Source: Diadema setosum (lineage: Eukaryota > Echinodermata > Echinoidea > Diadematoida > Diadematidae). Taken from it: 64,000 nucleotides of DNA. The stretch covers positions 15,779,006 through 15,843,005 of the forward strand of contig NC_092692.1 of assembly GCF_964275005.1 (NCBI RefSeq), given 5' to 3'. A program made the position numbers and the translations under genes. This document shows, piece after piece, positions 1-31,182 of the stretch (position 1 is the first letter of the stretch; every line of letters begins with the position of its first letter). The notes under the pieces are model-generated. The model was not told the DNA's origin. It saw only the letters and a program-made list of their open reading frames with translations, and made no database searches.

Positions 1-772
1 GCAGCCATTTTTTAAACTAATTTTTCTTTTACTTTGTGTGTGTGTATTGTTTTCCAAATTACTTATTTTGGAAACTTTTGCCGAGATATAATGGCTGACG
101 AAACAATGAGGTTATATACAACACTACCGACTTCTACTCTCATTAACACTGTATGATAATAGTTTTATAATGCCAAGAAAGCATATTGAGGAGGGAACAA
201 AATAAAATATAGTGTTAGTCATGTTGTTGTTGTTGTTATTTTTATAGGGGGAAGGGAGAAAATTAAGGGACAAGTTTGCTTCCAGGTAAAACTTTAGAAA
301 CGCAAAACCAAATTTCATGTTCTGCCCCGTATACCTGCACTCATAGTCCAATATCCCCTTATTGTTGGGATATCACAGGATACGTTCTTAGTCGTCCGTA
401 GACTGCATTCTTGATTGGAACAAGGAGGCCACCTCCCTGAGTGGAAGAATTGTGACAACTTGGCTGGAAGCTGGCTCACGCTTTCACTTTTTTTTTTCTT
501 TCGCAGTTGCCTGCAGCTGGATGTGCGCTGTCTTGATGTTTGGATATGCCGTTTATTTACGATATAAAATGGGCAAAAATGAAACAATGCCCATCATTAT
601 ATTGTGTGCCCAGCGGCTGGTTATTTCTCAGACTAGAAGAGTAGAATGATGCAAGTCTTCAGCCGCGAAGAGCAACCATGGTAACGAGCTCAGAGTAAAG
701 AGGGATAGCAGATGGAGCTGGCCCCTCCGTAGGAGCGACAGTGTCTTTATGGTCGCCATGACAACACTTCCT
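1..772 (-). other. 3' flank of the protease gene
   Basis: No coding exon is seen. On the minus strand an AATAAA lies at 557-552, about 216 bases past the stop, and is a plausible poly(A) signal. The rest is AT-rich with a short poly-Gln-like TTG run near 225 and no recognisable gene. Confidence 0.4.
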
Positions 773-14722
<13,950 letters not shown>

Positions 14723-14760
14723 GGTGACGCTGGATTGTATCAAGAAAAGAAAGAAAAAAA
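14723..14760 (-). promoter_or_regulatory. Candidate 3' splice site before the protease ATG
   Basis: On the minus strand a run rich in T and C (14750s to 14736) leads to ATCCAG ending at 14730, 7 bases before the ATG. This looks like an acceptor for a 5' UTR intron, so the true promoter may be far upstream in the 15-31 kb region. Confidence 0.45.
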
Positions 14761-15364
14761 ATCAAATAAGATGAGGAGTATGATCACAATTAACAAAAGT
14801 TACTCGTAAAGCAAAGAAAATATACAAATAGACGCGTTTCGTCTTCATTGCCCTGAAATTAGCGGACACGAAAATAAAACCTTTGAATAGTCCTTGCTTA
14901 TCTTTTTTTTTTATTTCAACAAGTGTACAATAAATATTAGGCAAATATTTGTACATCAAATTGGAACTTACATGAAAAAAAGAGAGAAACAAAACATTTT
15001 TACACCCTTACTATTATTTTGATCATCAATTGCTAAATAAAATTATCATTATTAGAAATGTATGACAACTGCAGCTTCTGTAACACAGACCAAGCGGTTA
15101 ACAACTGTCAACAATCGGTGTACTTGAAAAGAGACTAGATGTTAATCTTAAAGGGTGAATGACACTTGGGAGTTGGGATCATGTTCAAGACATGAATCGC
15201 AAGATGTCAATATTGAGCGACAAGTTAGTGTTTCAAGGACCGTGATAAGATTAACTCTTCATTACATAGTTACATCATTTTGGATCAATAGTCTCTCAAC
15301 GCTGATGGAGCGACCAATCTAGTGGGACGAGCCTAATTTTCTGTCCCCACATCAGGGGTCTTCG

Positions 15365-15523
15365 TAGCCTTTAAACAAGGCGACTCGCTCTGCGTGCCCC
15401 CGTATAGCGCGTTTACCCCACAAACCCGTTGGCCGGCGAGTGGACCACTCGCCGGCCAACAGGTTTGTGGGGTAAACGCGCTATACGGGGGCACGCAGAG
15501 CGAGTCGCCTTGTTTAAAGGCTA
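15365..15523. repeat. 159-bp near-perfect GC-rich palindrome
   Basis: Two 79-base arms around a single A at 15444, with one mismatch (15427 against 15461). The left arm includes GCGACTCGCTCTGCGTGCCC and GTTGGCCGGCGAGTGG. GC content is far above the flanks. About 640 bp upstream of the protease ATG. Confidence 0.9.
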
Positions 15524-15759
15524 GGGTATTCGTGTTTAGGATGCAAATTTCAATGTGATGGGACAGGAAAGTTTTACGGAAAAGGAATGATTTTACAAAT
15601 GAACACTAATATTTTTCTGAGTTGGTTAGGTTTGTTACAAAAAAAAAAAAACATCTTCAGATACCTTTGATCTAGTTTTCCGTTACTCATCCTTGCAAAT
15701 TTGAAAATCTTTGTACATCTTCCGTCTTAACGCAATGATTGAGTTAAAGCACACACACA

Positions 15760-15815
<56 letters not shown>

Positions 15816-18222
15816 GTGCCTAATCCGTGCATATTTGCTATCAAGTGAGTCTATATAATCACCAACACATTCATATTTCAAATGATGGTGCTGACCAAGA
15901 CGATTAACGCGATTAAGGCACTGGGCACGCCCAGAAAATCTGTTCATAGCTTAATCAACAAACACAAAAATGGCTCTTCTGGCTATTACAAATTGTTCTC
16001 ACGTATAGGAGAGGTAATGAGGAAAGGAGCACCAGAATGAGATAACAGAAATCTACAACGTCTTTTGTACATAATAACTTTTGCGTCAGTTTGCGATTAG
16101 TTTTAACCTTTGGTTCGTGCTTATCGTATAAAGAGACCAAACAAAGATAGGTTACCTAAAATGAGCACAAGATCTTCTGGTAGGCCCTACTGTTATCAGT
16201 AGCTCCTAATGTGAGAACTTATGGAAAATTTTGATTTCGTTCTGACAATTTTTTTTTTTTTTTTTTTTTTTTGGTTATCAGTATCATTATAACGATACTC
16301 TGCAGCTGCCGGAAAAGCTGTTGTGTATTAAAAACTCCCTTTTTGTTGATCAATATTGTCAATTCTGTGCGTACAGACTTAAAAATTTAAAACACCTGAG
16401 CCTTTGTTTGGTGTGTGACATCATTGATATAATTATCTGTTTCTTTCAGTCTGGTTCTCCTTTAAATTTACATTCTATAGGTAAATTTGGGCAGAAATTT
16501 CATTCCTATCTTGCTGCTCTTCTCCATCTCTTTTCCTTTCTCTTTCTTTGCCTATCTCCTCCTTCTTGCCTTTCTAATCCATTTTGTAAGAATCTTCTTC
16601 TGGCCATCTTCTTGAGTTTTATTTTGTCTGGAGTTGCCCTTCTATGTTCGCTTGCATTTACAATATCAACTTTTCTATTGCTATTTGAGGTGGTTTCAGG
16701 CCAAATAGGAAAGCCTAAGTCCCCAGTTAGAAAGAGGGAGTTATATGGGAGGGAGAGAACGGCACAGGGACAGGAACCTTATTAAAGAAACGTCAAAGCG
16801 AAGTCAAACAAAACATATCAATTATTTCTGAGGGTATTGTAAATAATGACAAGCAAAAACTACCGGTTGCAATAATGATAATCACCACTGTAATAAAGGA
16901 CAAGCAAAAGACAACAGTTCTCAATGATGACTACAATCATTTTGACAATCATTTTGATTGATATCTTAATACCCATTATGATAAATGCATGATATCCAAT
17001 AAGTGTCGACGCTTAGATCGAGCAGCCACTGATTCTAAAGGAGAACTCCAGATATTATTTGTCGCAATGTATCAACCTTCAATTGCCCCTGTAAAAATCA
17101 AACACTTATCATGCCATATCAGGACGAAAAAAAAAGGTGAAAAGATGGATGTGAGAGAGTTACAGCTAAGGAAGGGGTGACATCTTTATTGTGGCGCCAA
17201 GCAGCAATCACTGACCACTAATTTTGATAAGCAGTGCATTTGCAGAGATACTTTGTATAATATCTGACATACCCAAAATAAAAAAGGGTAACTGTGCAGA
17301 ACAGCATACTATGATTGAAACAGTCAAGATTTTTGCTTTGAATTGTGCTAATGATGCTAATGAGATGTTGCTCTATTCGAAATTAACCATGTAACACAAA
17401 TCTAATGTCGTCAAGAATTCGGCAATATCTGATTCAAATTCGTGTCATAGATATTGCCCTCTGTTGGTTGCTGGTATAGACGCGCTTCGCTGTAAATCAT
17501 TCACAGCGTGTGCAGAAAGAACTTGAAGAGAAATGAACGCGGAAAAACCGTACAATCATCATCGGAGGGGCAATGCTATTTATTCTCAGCAGTGGTATTT
17601 GAATACGTTATTTTCTACTAAAAAAAAAGTTTTACAAACCTTTAGAAAGGATGGTAATATTTTGAAATCTGAAATTACCAATTAAGCGAGTCGTAAACAT
17701 TCTAGTGTACAAAGACATTTGCATTTTGCTTTGCAAGATTGACACAAGAATATGATAATTATCAAGATCTAATGATCGCCTGCTCTTCACCACTTACAGT
17801 CCAGGGTGTGACTTAAATTCTTTGAAAAAATAATGTAGTTTAAGATTTCTACCAGACAAGGGCAAGGCTTGCTGGTGGTGAAAGTGAATTTTTGCTGTCT
17901 CCAGGGATTGAGCAGATTGGATGATGTATAAAAATGAATGCATCCTTCTATCTTTCCAGTCTGCCATTCAGTCATTCAGGCCATTCACACATTCAATATG
18001 ACATACAAAAGTCTTTATACGAGCAGTCTATGAGACAAATCCGTATATTCCATAATATGTATGGCATTCAATGTTGATATCTAATATCTGCCGCCGCAAG
18101 AATGAAGAGCAAGTGAATAAGAATTGACAGGCTTGGTATAAGCTTGGCAAATCATGTGAATTGAGGAGAAAAGAAATGTTCGAATCTCCTGTTGATGTCA
18201 CGGTCTTGATGTTAGGCTCATT
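15524..18222. other. Intergenic, no gene seen
   Basis: Apart from a CA repeat and a T run at 16249-16272, no feature is supported. A 154-codon frame at 16321-16785 is CT-rich, has no recognisable domain or splice context and is not called. Confidence 0.4.
15750..15811. repeat. CA microsatellite
   Basis: About 31 CA units with one T interruption. Confidence 0.95.
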
Positions 18223-18320
18223 GAAGAAGAAGAAGAAGAAGAAGAAGAAGAAGAAGAAGAAGAAGAAGAAGAAGAAGAAGAAGAAGAAGAAGAAGAACAA
18301 CAACAACAACAACAAAAACA
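18223..18320. repeat. GAA repeat followed by CAA
   Basis: About 24 GAA units, then AAC/CAA units. It directly precedes a family A foldback element. Confidence 0.95.
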
Positions 18321-18364
18321 ATAATAACAATAACATTAAAGGGGTGAGCACTTAACTTTTTTCG

Positions 18365-18690
18365 AGATACTACGAAACCACTTATAAAATGTTACAGAGC
18401 ACAATCACTCTAAGAGGAATTCAAAGGTTATTTGGTGAAAGTAGGTTTTGAAATGGTTGAGATATCCACAAACAAAGTAAAACAAAAAGCTCCTGTAGAA
18501 AGGTCAGTCCCACCTTTCATTAGGATCGTATTGTTTTGGACATCTGAGCCATTCCAAAACCAATCTTCATCAAATAAATTCCTTTTTAATTCCTCTTAGA
18601 ATTACATGCTCTTTTATGTTTCATAAGAAGTCTCTCATTATCTCACCAATAAAACGTTGGAAACATAAAGCCAAGTCTATTACAAAAATT
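18365..18690. repeat. TTAA foldback element, family A copy 3
   Basis: An inverted repeat with AAGAGGAATTCAAAGG on one side and TTAATTCCTCTTAGAATTAC on the other. Intergenic and more diverged than the 22-kb and 34-kb copies. Confidence 0.55.
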
Positions 18691-19623
18691 TAACATCCCT
18701 ATAAGAAAAGTCGAGACTGGCTTCTGAGGCTCTGTTCGAGAGAAACAAAATCCCTAGCGTTATTTCATGACCATATGGCAATTTCTTGTCTTGCTCGCTG
18801 ATGTACTAAGAAATGAAATCAAGAGTGAATTTGAAACATCATATCTACTTACCACAATTATTCGCCGTCAAAATCACAGGCATACGTTGACGAACCTGGG
18901 TGAAATATGTAATTTCTTTCTTATACTTCGCAAATTTGTGCAGGTGGTGTCAATCCAACGTTTCCTTGTCGAGTGCTCGCCTTGCTTCTGACAGTATCGC
19001 AAGGCGTTCCCGTGATATAGACTTTAGCCCCCATTTCCCACCCCAAACTATTATCAAGCGTACTACCCACTAATCAAATAGAACGGTTAATGATTGATTC
19101 GGATCATAGATACGTGGTTATCGTCGCTCATTTACCTAGCATTACGTTGGCAGAACAGACAGAAGTAAGGGTGCGTAAACATGGCCTTACGCAGTCCTAA
19201 TCGTTTAACTTGTTCTCGAGAGTAGAGGGGACAATAGCAAAGTTCAAAAGGACAATTGAAGAATTTTTGGTCGATGCGATGATATTACTCCCCCAATCAG
19301 TCCGGGAAACAATCGAATTACGATTACATTATCACCAGCAATAAATGTCTCTATCTTCACTAGTTGTATATAATTGTGTGTGTGTGTATGTGTGCATTAA
19401 TGTTTGTAATGTTCCCTTTATAGCTCGTCATTTATTGTGTGTCTAGAGTTGTAAATCAGAAACGTCTTTAGTTGCCTCGAGATGACAATCATGTTTTCTT
19501 CCTGCCAATTCACCCTCCTATCCTACCCTAACCTCCATCAACATCAAATTTCACCACCGACAAATCCGACATGACTAAATTGGTTGCATACCTCATTTAT
19601 TCGTTCGTTCCTTCCTTCCTTCC

Positions 19624-19624
19624 T

Positions 19625-19691
<67 letters not shown>

Positions 19692-19762
19692 TTCATTCAT
19701 TCATTCATTCATTCATTCATCCATTCATTCATCCATTCATTCATTCATCCATTCATTCATCT
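19624..19762. repeat. TTTA then TTCA tetranucleotide repeat
   Basis: About 17 TTTA units followed by about 17 TTCA/TCCA units. Confidence 0.95.
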
Positions 19763-20365
19763 TCATTGGTCTATGATGGGACATAGAAACTTTGTTTCTA
19801 TTGACATTACGATTGTACAATAATTGTGACAATACAAACACATCTCACATCACAATTACATTTCTCAATGAAAGGCACAATGAACACATGCAGCACCCTA
19901 CAAAACTACTACACAATCCTACATTATGCAATATATCATTTCTTTAGCCTATACAGCCCAAGCTACTTTGAACCTCTTTCCCAGGCCGCAGAATTTTTGA
20001 GTTCGCAAACTGATGATATGATTTCCCCCTCAAAGAAGAAAAAAAAAAAAAAATCAGTTAAGACTATGCATGTATAATCAGTTTGTTGGGATTGTTAACC
20101 AGTATCGATAATCCGTAAGTTTTGATCTTTTTTTTTTAAATTTCATATCTGTCTGTCGAGTCACAGATAATGCAAAGTTTTGATTGACCGGTGTTAAGAA
20201 ATAAAAAGCGCCATAGATATCCTAAGCCTATTCTGCTCTCCATGTCTTCTGTTCATATCAACTTCCTCAATTTGACATTGATATTCATGTACAACATGTC
20301 TTCCTTGAGTACGTATAGGCACAGATTGTTAGTTTGTTTTGTTTCTCAATTTTCTATTGCTTTAT

Positions 20366-20400
20366 TGTTTGTTTGTTTGTTTGTTTGTTTGTTTGTTTGT
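20366..20400. repeat. GTTT microsatellite
   Basis: About nine GTTT units. Confidence 0.9.
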
Positions 20401-22017
20401 TGTTTTTTTGTTCGTTCGTTTGATTTTGGACAGTCTATAATCCCAACGACAAAGTTACTTAACAATATTTTAGAGAATCAGTTTTCAGGCAAGTGTCAGG
20501 TGTTCTGTTTATCATAATATTTTCGATGGAAAAAAATGATGCTTAATTAATGTCAGCATTTCTTAAGGGCTATTTTTCTCAACTGTATATTATATCATTC
20601 TTATGATAACGGTTTTGAACTCTTGTCAATAACCCACTGTTGTTTTTTTTTTTCTAATCTCATTCGCATAGGCGTTTCATATTATCGAATACAGTCACAG
20701 ATGATAAAACTCCCATGAATAAGAAGAATGGTAGCTGCTGTTTGGCTTTGTTCTTATCACATGACATCAGGCCCGGGGGGGGGGGGGGGGGGAGTGGAGG
20801 GAGGTCTGTTTCTTGTAGACACGACACTCTGAGGCGTGTTATGTGACACAAATTTGTCACCTCGTTCACCGTGAATGAATGTCTGCGAGATTAGTTACGG
20901 TAAGATGAAAGTTTATGGCAACGCCCTGGTACTTTGAACTTAACTTCTATAGAACTCAAACTGTCAGCCCTGACGTGCCTGACCGATCTTTGATAGTCAC
21001 TTTGGATATACATGTATCTTCATGTATACGGTATTGCGAATATATCGTGTAAACTTGATAAACATGAAATAATTCATTTGACCCGAGGATGAGTTCCAGA
21101 CTCATTCCCTCAAGCGAGTGTGATTGGTCGAACTAAAGATGATTCTTCTTATTCTTCTTCTTTTTAGGTCCTATATATATATGAAATATCCCCTATCCCC
21201 TATATCTCCACCACACTTTTGGGTGTGGAATTAATGTGAATGAAAGAATACATCTGAAGGATATGCTGAGGCGAGTGGCATAAATCTTCTTCATTCTACG
21301 AAACAAAGTGAAACCAAACCAGTGTCCATTATCAATTTTAGTGCCTTGACACCAACGAACCTAGCATTGACTCTGACTCTGCCGTGTTGGCTGCAGCTGA
21401 TAACATCGTCTATAGGCTCTTACCTGTTACAATTAAGAGGTTTAGTGCCATACGATGCTCATGATAGTACCAGTTGCTATCTGTGGCTAATTAAAGGCAT
21501 TGTTTACCATTTGCAGATGAAAAAAAAAAACCTTTAGTGCTTCAAAATAGTTCTGAGGTGTGAGTTAGGGATAGAAACAACCAGTATAAAAAAGTTACTC
21601 AGTATAATCGATGTTAAGTATTGAAAAATATACAAAATGTAAACAATAGTTATAGTAAAATTGTTTCTAGAATAAACCGTCTACAGTTTAGTAAAAAAAA
21701 AATAGTGATATTTCCTTATATTTTATGCTTTACTACAAAAATTTTATATGGTAGGATGTTTTGTGATACAACTGACCTACACATATGCATCAAATGTGAT
21801 AACTCAAACAGTTTAAAGTCCTTTTACTTACCTTTACAGTACTTTTAATTTGATTGAAAGGATATAATTGACTCAGTATAAACTTACAAGTTTATCCCCT
21901 GTTTTGGCATTGAAACCTTGCTTGATAGACCAAACTAATGTTGGCGATCAACTTTTGAGCACATGAGCAGTCTGCCGCGTCTTTCATGTTGTTGTTATTT
22001 CTTTAGGTACCAGACAG

Positions 22018-22507
22018 TTAAAGGGATAGAACAGTTTCTGTTGAGATTGGGCTTGAGGTTTCAAATGTTTTTTGATGATGATATTTTTGAGAGATAATGA
22101 GAAACTTCTTATGAAGTTATGAAAGAGCATAACAAATTCTAAGAGGAATTCGAAGTTTATTTGATGAAAAATTGGTTTTAACTTGGCTGAGATATCCAAA
22201 ACAAAGCGATCCTAAGAGAAATTCAAAGTTTATTTGATGAAAATTGGTTTAAAATGGCTGAGATATCCAAAACAAAACGATCCTCATAAAAGATGGGACC
22301 TACCTTTTATTAGGGTTTCTTTGTTTTACTTTGTTTTTGGATATCTTAGCCATTTTAAAACAGATGGTCATCAAATAAACATTGAATTCCTGTAAGAATT
22401 GAATACTTTTTAACATTTATTTTAATAAAGTGGTTTCTAAGTAGGCCTATATCTTAAAAAGTTAGACGCTTAATTCTCACCTCAACAATACTATACTATC
22501 CCTTTAA
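22018..22507. repeat. TTAA foldback element, family A copy 4
   Basis: Bounded by TTAAAGGGATAG and CTATCCCTTTAA. It contains an internal tandem duplication of about 70 bp (the stretch ending GAGATATCCAAAACAAA occurs twice). Confidence 0.7.
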
Positions 22508-24159
22508 GTTCGTGCTCTATTTAGCCAAATATATACCTCTTTCCGAATAGCATCGGCACTTCAAAATTAATGCGTCAGATGCATATTGGTGTCATGGTTA
22601 TATTTCTGCGTATAAGGCATTGTATATACCTCAGCAATGAACTATGACGTGTGCGAGGTTATCTGTAAGGCGGCATTCATATATGACCACTGTTACACTT
22701 GCATTATCCTACCACTTTTATTGGTTTGTGTATGTATGTTTATTCGTGTGTGTATGAGTGCTACAGATCCTAATACAGACACTAATTAAACAACATGGCG
22801 TCGCCGTCCAACCATGTATGAAATCATTTATCATTAACCCGAAGATCAGTCATAATGAATTATACAGTTGCATTGAAATATAGAGCTCATCAAGGAAAAT
22901 AATGAAAGCAACTAAGGCAATTTTTTTTTTTCTGCAATGAAAGAAGTAGTCCCTATTTGAACTCAAGACATCGAGAATGAAGACAAACGAATGAATAAAC
23001 AAAGCAAATAAAAAAAATCAAAAAAGCAACAAAATGGCACACCGATATCTGTAAAACAAAGAATATTAAAGATTTGTGATAATTCTGTGTAATTTAGGAC
23101 GTGTCTACATTTATTGAATAAAAGAGCTCTGTCAGCAGTCAATTGTAACTCGCTAAATGAAGAAATGTTGAAATGATTAAAATCGTGTGAATTCAAGAGA
23201 AACTTAAAACCCATTGCAACTTGGAGGTAATATGTGGGTCAATATGCGGCGTACATTATTCAGCACTTAGCAGCCATTGGTAAAAAAAAATGTAAATATT
23301 CAATTCTACTTGCATACATTTAGGATTCAATAATTTTAAACTTTAATAATTACGTCATGTCGCACTGCCATGCTATAAGTTCACATTTTGTTTTATCGTT
23401 TTTTATATTTCCCACTCAATACGACTTTCACTTTGTTTGCGTAAGATTAAACAAACCAATCGCTTTATTCTTATAAATACAATAGACGAATGAATGAAAA
23501 AAAAAAAGAAATATGCTCGCGTATAAGTTTCGCAAAACAGTATAGAGTTTAGAACATTTTCTTGATTCTTGCTCTGCGTAACCTCCCGGGGTTCAGACAG
23601 GATATACTGATCAGTGTACGGACAGCTCACAAACTTGCCGATAAGTTTCCACACAACGCCCCTTAACTTATAATCACTGGTTTTATTTAGAAACTGATCT
23701 CTCCTAAACTACGACATAAAACCCAATTGTGACACATCCAAGCAAGAAATCGACAGTACTCTATTACCACAATCTTTGTCTCCCGCGAAATGTAAAATCT
23801 ATCATTAGCGTTGAACATTACCCTCCAGCGCTGATAATGTCGCAGTTCGTGTTTACCGTTCCGCTGCGTGCTGTTTTGGAGTTGGCAAACAATCAAGATC
23901 AATTACTTTATAAAGTAGACATAATTGAGGCCCATATGTCATAAACATGGTTCAATAGATGCCATAAAAAGTTTAGATATTACATATAGGATATGCGCAA
24001 GTTTTCAATATTTGCCTACTCTGCAAGGTGGTTCAAAATGCCTACAAGGCAAATCCACCACCATATACTCATAATGACTTGGTGTAAAATCCGAGGAAGA
24101 GAAGGTAAAAGTTGCAACATATTTAAGCAGTAAAAAACAACAACAACAATAACAAAAAC
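22508..24159. other. Intergenic, no gene seen
   Basis: AT-rich sequence with no coherent frame, RNA gene or repeat that I recognise. Confidence 0.35.
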
Positions 24160-24790
24160 AATGTATGGAAGTTCAAAGTTCATATGTGTTTCATCAAATG
24201 GTAATATTGGTAGCAAACAAATAATGATATCATAATTCACTCTTTTGATATGCATAAGATATCATAAAAATCCATATTTTCTGTAGGTACTTTGAACTGC
24301 AACTTAAGCAAACTTTTACTCGGACCAAAGTTGAAGGATCAGCAGCTAGAAGCTGCAACAACACAACGTGTATACGTCGGGCAAAAAAAAAAAAGTTGTG
24401 GAAGTTTAAAGTTCATATTATTTCGTCGAGTGGTGATATCTGTTGCAAACTACCTCATTTACAAACAATAATGTCATCTATTCATTGTTTTCCCCGTCTA
24501 ATATGCATTAGATATCATTAAAATCTATGATTTCTAGGTCCGTTGAATTGCAACATAGCAAACTTTTACTCGGACTGAAATCGAAGGATGAGCATATATA
24601 CAGAAGTTGCATCAAACAAACAAAATGACGAAATTTTATCATATACTCTTTTCATGCTATTGGTCGCTGTCTCTATACAATTTATAATGATGTCATCAAC
24701 TCAAAACTCCCTCTTAAGCTGTGTGTAATGAATATCACGCTTTTTAAGTACTTGGAATGACAATATATTAAAGAAAATGATGTATGGAAA
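24160..24790. repeat. Degenerate tandem repeat, period about 233 bp
   Basis: GGAAGTTCAAAGTTCATATG at 24167 and GAAGTTTAAAGTTCATATT at 24401 start two units that share CAAACTTTTACTCGGAC. A third, weaker unit follows. Confidence 0.55.
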
Positions 24791-26798
<2,008 letters not shown>

Positions 26799-27686
26799 CA
26801 TGGCCGGCGGAGCCATGGGGGCCGTGGGGGCTCGGGCCCTCACACTTTTTGTGCATCATACAAAGGAATACATAAGGTGTCATCACTTTGGCCCCCCACA
26901 TTTTTTTAACCCGGAAATACGTAAGTGGCACTAAATAGAAATAGATAGAGATCTTGAAGTGTGAGCGCGGTAAGGTAATGTTTTTCCACTTAAAGGGAAG
27001 GTAAACCCAAAGAGCAATGTGGATTGAGTGAAAGCAGCAACAGTAGTAGAACACATCAGTGAAAGTTTGAGAAAAATCAGACAATCGATGCAAAAGTTAT
27101 GAATTTTTAAAGTTTTGGTGTTGGAACCGCTGGATGAGGAGACTACTAGAGGATATGACGTATGAGTGGACAACGATACAAAGAAAATATAAAGGATATT
27201 CAACAAAAATTCACTTTTCTAGAATTATGAAAGAGCAGTGGACCAACCGCTTTCAGAAAGCAGGGGGAATAATTGCTACCCTTAACATATGTCAATATCA
27301 AGTTGATGGAATTTGTAATTTTCATGAAAAATGGATTTTTGTAGTATTTTCTTTATATTTTCTTGATATTGTAGTCCACTCATACGTCATAACCTCTAGT
27401 AGTCTCCTCATCCAGCGGTTCCAACACCAAAACTTTAAAAATTCATAACTTTTGCATCGATTGTCCGATTTTCTTCAAACTTTCACTGATGTGTTTTTCT
27501 AATGTTGCTGCTTTCACTCAATCCACATTGTTCTTGGGGTTTATCTTCCCTTTAAGACATTTCAGCTGAAGAAACCCGGAAGTGGAAGGGGAGAGATGAG
27601 CTGAGGATTTTTTTTTTTTTTTGCTTGTTAGCTAATGAAACCCGGAAGTGGGCCCCCACACTTTTGAAAACGCTCCGCCGGCTCTG
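26799..27686. mobile_element. DNA transposon-like element with 15-bp TIRs, host of an inner element
   Basis: The ends are CATGGCCGGCGGAGC and the inverse of CAGAGCCGGCGGAGC (13 of 15 match), flanked by GTGAG on both sides (26794-26798 and 27687-27691). G/C-rich subterminal stretches follow. The 566-bp TTAA element sits inside it. No transposase is seen. Confidence 0.6.
26990..27555. mobile_element. 566-bp foldback element, copy 1, nested
   Basis: Bounded by TTAA at each end. Two arms of about 215 bp are inverted and roughly 93 percent alike by eye (for example GGTGTTGGAACCGCTGGATG and its complement), around a centre of about 130 bp. The 104-residue open frame crossing it also appears in copy 2 but spans the hairpin and is not a credible gene. 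Confidence 0.75.
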
Positions 27687-29639
<1,953 letters not shown>

Positions 29640-30020
29640 ATTTATTGCGGCCCTTGAGCAGATACACCAATACAATGTACTTCAAAAAACCTTACACAAA
29701 TTACACTGAACAAGGATGACGACATAGGGGGCTTACATACTTCCGAAATGTAGCGATGTAATTCTATTACAATGCCACTTGAAAGTTCACCTGTGTAGAA
29801 TTTATGCCTGCTTTCTTCTTTGGTTCTGCTCCCTTGAGCACCCTATCATGCATTCTAATCTGAAGCTGCTTTAATAGCATCCTTGTTCATTGTGATTTGT
29901 AGTGCTTCTTTAAACATTCAGATTCCTCATGCCATCACTATAAATTCTGAATCTCTGTAGCAAATTTACATACATGTATGTAATTGTTGCAATGCAAAAG
30001 TCTAAAAGTCATGTTGAGAT
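29640..30020 (+). repeat. Dispersed repeat, copy 2
   Basis: The second copy of the family at 6838-7210, same orientation, ending TGCAAAAGTCTAAAAGTCAT. Intergenic. Confidence 0.5.
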
Positions 30021-31083
30021 GACATCACAGATAGATGCTTCACCACTGAGCAGTCATTCACATTCAACTGACCATTTTTATCTGAGACTGATGATGTGCA
30101 ATATCTAGTATGCTTGCACAGAGCTGCTCTCATTCTTGTGCACTGAATGTGACAGCTCAGAAGTTTACCGATCAATCACAAAATTGCTGTTTGGCACATC
30201 AAAGACCTTCCTTGGCATGAACAGCTGTTATGATCAGTTAAATCTGCTCAGGTAAATAAGCAGCAATTTTATTTCTATTTCACTTTGACTATGAAGACAT
30301 GGCAATTCAAACTACTAATCATGTGCACAGTATGTCTAGACATAAAAGGCTCACAGCAGGGAGCAACCTGCACCATGTTTGCACTGACAAAAATGGGGGG
30401 GGGGGGAGGGAAAATGCACCTTTGTGGCTGACAGTTTTGGTCAAATAATAAGGATAAATTTCTTCTCATTTTATTTCATCTTCAATGACAGTGTATATAT
30501 ATGTCATCTATCATTGAGGGTTACCTTTTTCCCCCATCTGTACTGCAGTGGCAAGATGACATGTGTAACTATAACAATGTGCTTGCTTGAAATATACTTG
30601 TGGAGTAGTGTCTAGCATAAATACAAATAGACGTACTGGGCTAAACTCACTGGAAAAACCAAAACATCATGTAGTTAGAGATACCAAATCTCAAGCCAAT
30701 CTAAGTACCACAGGTCTGTTTCATGAAAGTTTAAGGAGAGACTTTTTGCTCATAAGACACACTCACAAGAGACTTCATGAAATGAATTCACTTCTCTTTG
30801 AAAGTCTCTATGGGCGACTTTTGCCATTCTAAAATTTATGTAAACACTTTATGTGATGACTTTATAAAACGGACCCCTGGTGTTATTCAAATGTCTTCAT
30901 GTACATTGTGTGTATGAGCACTCTGGATCTAATGAGTTGGACATATACAAATGGAGGATAAAGCAGTTCAGAGAAAAGTAATACTCCCAGCTGATGACTG
31001 TGCCACTTTCAACATGTATTCAACTCTATACATACAATGTATAAATATAAATCATCCTTGCTGGCACTCAGCGGCAACTGTGG
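30020..31083 (-). other. VPS35L: 3' flank of VPS35L
   Basis: No exon is seen. Minus-strand AATAAA signals at 30475-30470 and 30273-30268 lie about 610 and 810 bases past the stop and could end the mRNA. A small foldback element lies at 30710-30880. Confidence 0.4.
30710..30880. repeat. Small foldback element
   Basis: CAGGTCTGTTTCATGAAAGT and an inverted CTTTATAAAACGGACCCCTG frame a stretch of about 170 bp with AGAGACTT and AAAGTCTC inside. Confidence 0.45.
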
Positions 31084-31182
31084 CTACGTTCTGGTCTGCA
31101 GGGTTAGGTTGGACGCGAGATCGGCGTACGCCTTGCCGCCCGGCCTGGCTCCAGAGCGCTTCACGTACTCCATCAAACGCAC
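31084..31182 (-). CDS. VPS35L: VPS35L exon 30 and stop
   Basis: Residues 960-991, ending [11 protein letters not shown] and TAG at 31086-31084. LQTRT is the family C-terminus. Confidence 0.96.
   Translation of the reverse strand: MRLMEYVKRSGARPGGKAYADLASNLTLQTRT

Larger units (their letters stand above)
18691..22017. other. Intergenic, no gene seen
   Basis: Simple repeats and a G run at 20775-20792; nothing else could be supported. Confidence 0.4.

Noticed and set aside
16321..16785. 154-codon plus-strand frame
   Set aside because: CT-rich, no recognisable domain, no neighbouring exon or splice context; likely chance.
27134..27448. 104-residue frame shared with 39251-39565
   Set aside because: It spans the hairpin of a foldback element; conservation reflects recent element copies, not coding.
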